Source: Acidobacteriota bacterium (GTDB taxonomy: Bacteria; Acidobacteriota; Terriglobia; Acidiferrales; UBA7541). From it: a stretch of DNA of 64,000 nucleotides. The stretch's first letter is position 1; each line of letters opens with the position of its first letter. Below are positions 63,132-64,000 of this stretch, piece after piece. The position numbers were made by a program, and so were the translations under genes. The notes under the pieces were generated by a model, which saw nothing but the letters and a program-made list of their open reading frames with translations, did no database searches and was not told the DNA's origin. The DNA lies in contig PMES01000110.1 in assembly GCA_003154775.1 (NCBI GenBank), forward strand, positions 41,107 through 105,106. The letters are read 5' to 3'.

Positions 63132-63341
63132 ATGAAAACGAAGAAAGCAAAGGCAGTAAGAAAAGCGAAGAAACCCGTGAAGCAAACGCAAGTGAGGCCG
63201 AAGGCGGCCCGTGCGAGCATCGCCGAAGGCACTCGGCTCTTCACTCTGGCCGGACGTCCCACCAAGGCTCAGTTCGTCAAAGTGTACGGACCGAGGGGAC
63301 CGATGATGACGTGGGCGCAGCGAGCCAAAGGCGGGTATTAA
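63132..63341 (+). CDS. Small basic hypothetical protein
   Basis: A 69-residue protein. The N-terminus is Lys/Ala-rich (KTKKAKAVRKAKKPVKQTQV). The C-terminus looks folded (EGTRLFTLAGRPTKAQFVKVYG, then RGPMMTWAQRA). No family was recognised. A perfect AGGAGG lies eight bases before ATG 63132, so it is probably translated. It precedes a truncated IS21 gene and may belong to an accessory region. Confidence 0.6.
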   Translation: MKTKKAKAVRKAKKPVKQTQVRPKAARASIAEGTRLFTLAGRPTKAQFVKVYGPRGPMMTWAQRAKGGY

Positions 63342-63374
63342 TGCCAAGCACTTCCAGGAGGCGCTCAAGGCGAA

Positions 63375-63875
63375 GTGCTAGAACTGACGCGGTGTGAGTT
63401 TCTTTTGCGGCGGGAGAACGTGCTGCTGCTGGGTAACTCGGGCACGGGCAAGACGCACCTGGCGCTGGCGCTCGGTCTGGCCGCTTGCCAGCGAGGTCAT
63501 CGTGTGCGCTTTACGACGACCGCGGCGTTGGTTCACGAACTGATGGAGGCGCGGGACGAGAAGCGACTGCTGCGCTTCCAGAAACAGATGGCCAGCTACG
63601 AACTGTTGCTCGTCGACGAGCTGGGGTTCGTGCCGCTATCGAAGACCGGTGCGGAGTTGCTGTTCGAGGTTTTCAGTCAGCGCTACGAGCGCGGCTCGAC
63701 GCTAGTGACCAGCAACCTGCCCTTTCAGGAGTGGACCGAAGTGTTGGGCTCGGAGCGGCTGACCGGCGCGCTGCTGGACCGGCTCACCCACCACGTGCAC
63801 ATCCTGGAGATGAACGGCGAGAGCTACCGCCTCAAGCAGAGCAAACACAAACGCAACCCTCAGCCCGGCCGCTAA
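63375..63875 (+). pseudogene. istB: Truncated IS21-family helper ATPase IstB
   Basis: The frame carries most of an IstB ATPase: Walker A LLLGNSGTGKTHLALALGLAACQRGH, LLLVDELGFVPLSKTGAELLFEVFSQRYERGSTLVTSNLPF, ERLTGALLDRLTHHVHILEMNGESYRLK. It begins at TRCEFLLRRENVLL, so roughly the first 80-90 residues (the IS21-specific N-terminal helical region) are missing. No istA is seen upstream. This is an insertion-sequence remnant and is probably inactive. Confidence 0.85.
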
Positions 63876-63912
63876 ATCACAGCTACATTCCCCTCGCGGC
63901 AGAATACCTCGC

Positions 63913-63991
63913 GGAGGGTGGCGTCTTCCGCTCCGGCCTAAACGCGGTCCGCACCCCGGACCGCAGGCCTCCGCTTCCGACGCCACCCTCC
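63913..63991. repeat. Nested palindrome beside istB remnant
   Basis: GGAGGGTGGCGTC (63913-63925) and its inverse GACGCCACCCTCC (63979-63991) enclose an inner hairpin, GCGGTCCG-caccc-CGGACCGC. The whole 79 bases could fold into one long stem with internal loops. It lies 37 bases after the istB remnant. Confidence 0.6.
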
Positions 63992-64000
63992 CTGTTAATC

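Overview
The window looks like a chromosomal segment from an Acidobacteriota bacterium, GC-rich, with the replication-origin neighbourhood in its left quarter. The taxon is an inference. It rests on an acidobacterial-type VWFA-domain protein, many large secreted and TonB-type proteins, a big multihaem cytochrome cluster, and GC-rich dispersed hairpin repeats between genes. Nothing seen names a species.

Layout. 1-3 kb: a fragment of polyphosphate kinase at the edge, ffh with a long leader starting at a perfect sigma70-type promoter, and an O-methyltransferase. 3-5.5 kb: an AT-richer island with an AAA ATPase divergent from a Panacea-domain antitoxin/putative toxin pair, sharing a palindromic control region. 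5.6-8.9 kb: the classical rpmH-rnpA-yidD-yidC-jag string. 8.9-12.1 kb: a YdjM-like membrane hydrolase, selD and a CPBP protease. The selD gene is itself a selenoprotein gene: its true start lies upstream of an in-frame UGA that is followed by a SECIS-like hairpin. 12.1-15.4 kb: rsmG, five parS sites, parA, parB and a bactofilin. 16-24.5 kb: purD, a MOSC protein, envelope or secreted proteins, a pentapeptide-repeat protein, a three-module ACP-acyl-AMP ligase-acyltransferase, and a TonB protein.

24.7-34 kb: a LOG-family protein, the VWFA protein, a glycoside hydrolase, and a minus-strand lpd-lipB-pdhA-pdhB group without an E2 gene. 35-40 kb: pheA, a dimethylargininase-like gene, then lysC-asd preceded by a threonine/isoleucine-rich leader peptide and a strong terminator, the layout of a transcription attenuator. 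40-43.5 kb: a minus-strand phospholipid operon (cdsA, plsC, a CDP-alcohol phosphatidyltransferase and two more). 43.5-52 kb: a MetX-like hydrolase, VapBC, tryptophanase, a PilZ-like/TonB protein, glutamate dehydrogenase and a class II aldolase.

52-60 kb: a minus-strand electron-transfer cluster. It holds a 13-haem cytochrome fused to cytochrome b (CbcL-like), a separate cytochrome b, a 19-haem membrane cytochrome, a NapC/ImcH-like quinol oxidase and two small cytochromes c. Next to it lies an unannotated C-terminal remnant that reads like an outer-membrane beta-barrel. Together these suggest quinol oxidation feeding multihaem wires toward the cell surface. 60-64 kb: a SYLF protein, an OmpA protein, a GIY-YIG ORF bracketed by two copies of a tRNA 3' end, and a truncated IS21 istB next to a nested palindrome.

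The observations most worth following are the selenoprotein SelD, the lysC-asd attenuator, the ImcH/CbcL-type cytochrome cluster with its barrel remnant, the tRNA-end-flanked GIY-YIG cassette and the Panacea toxin-antitoxin pair.
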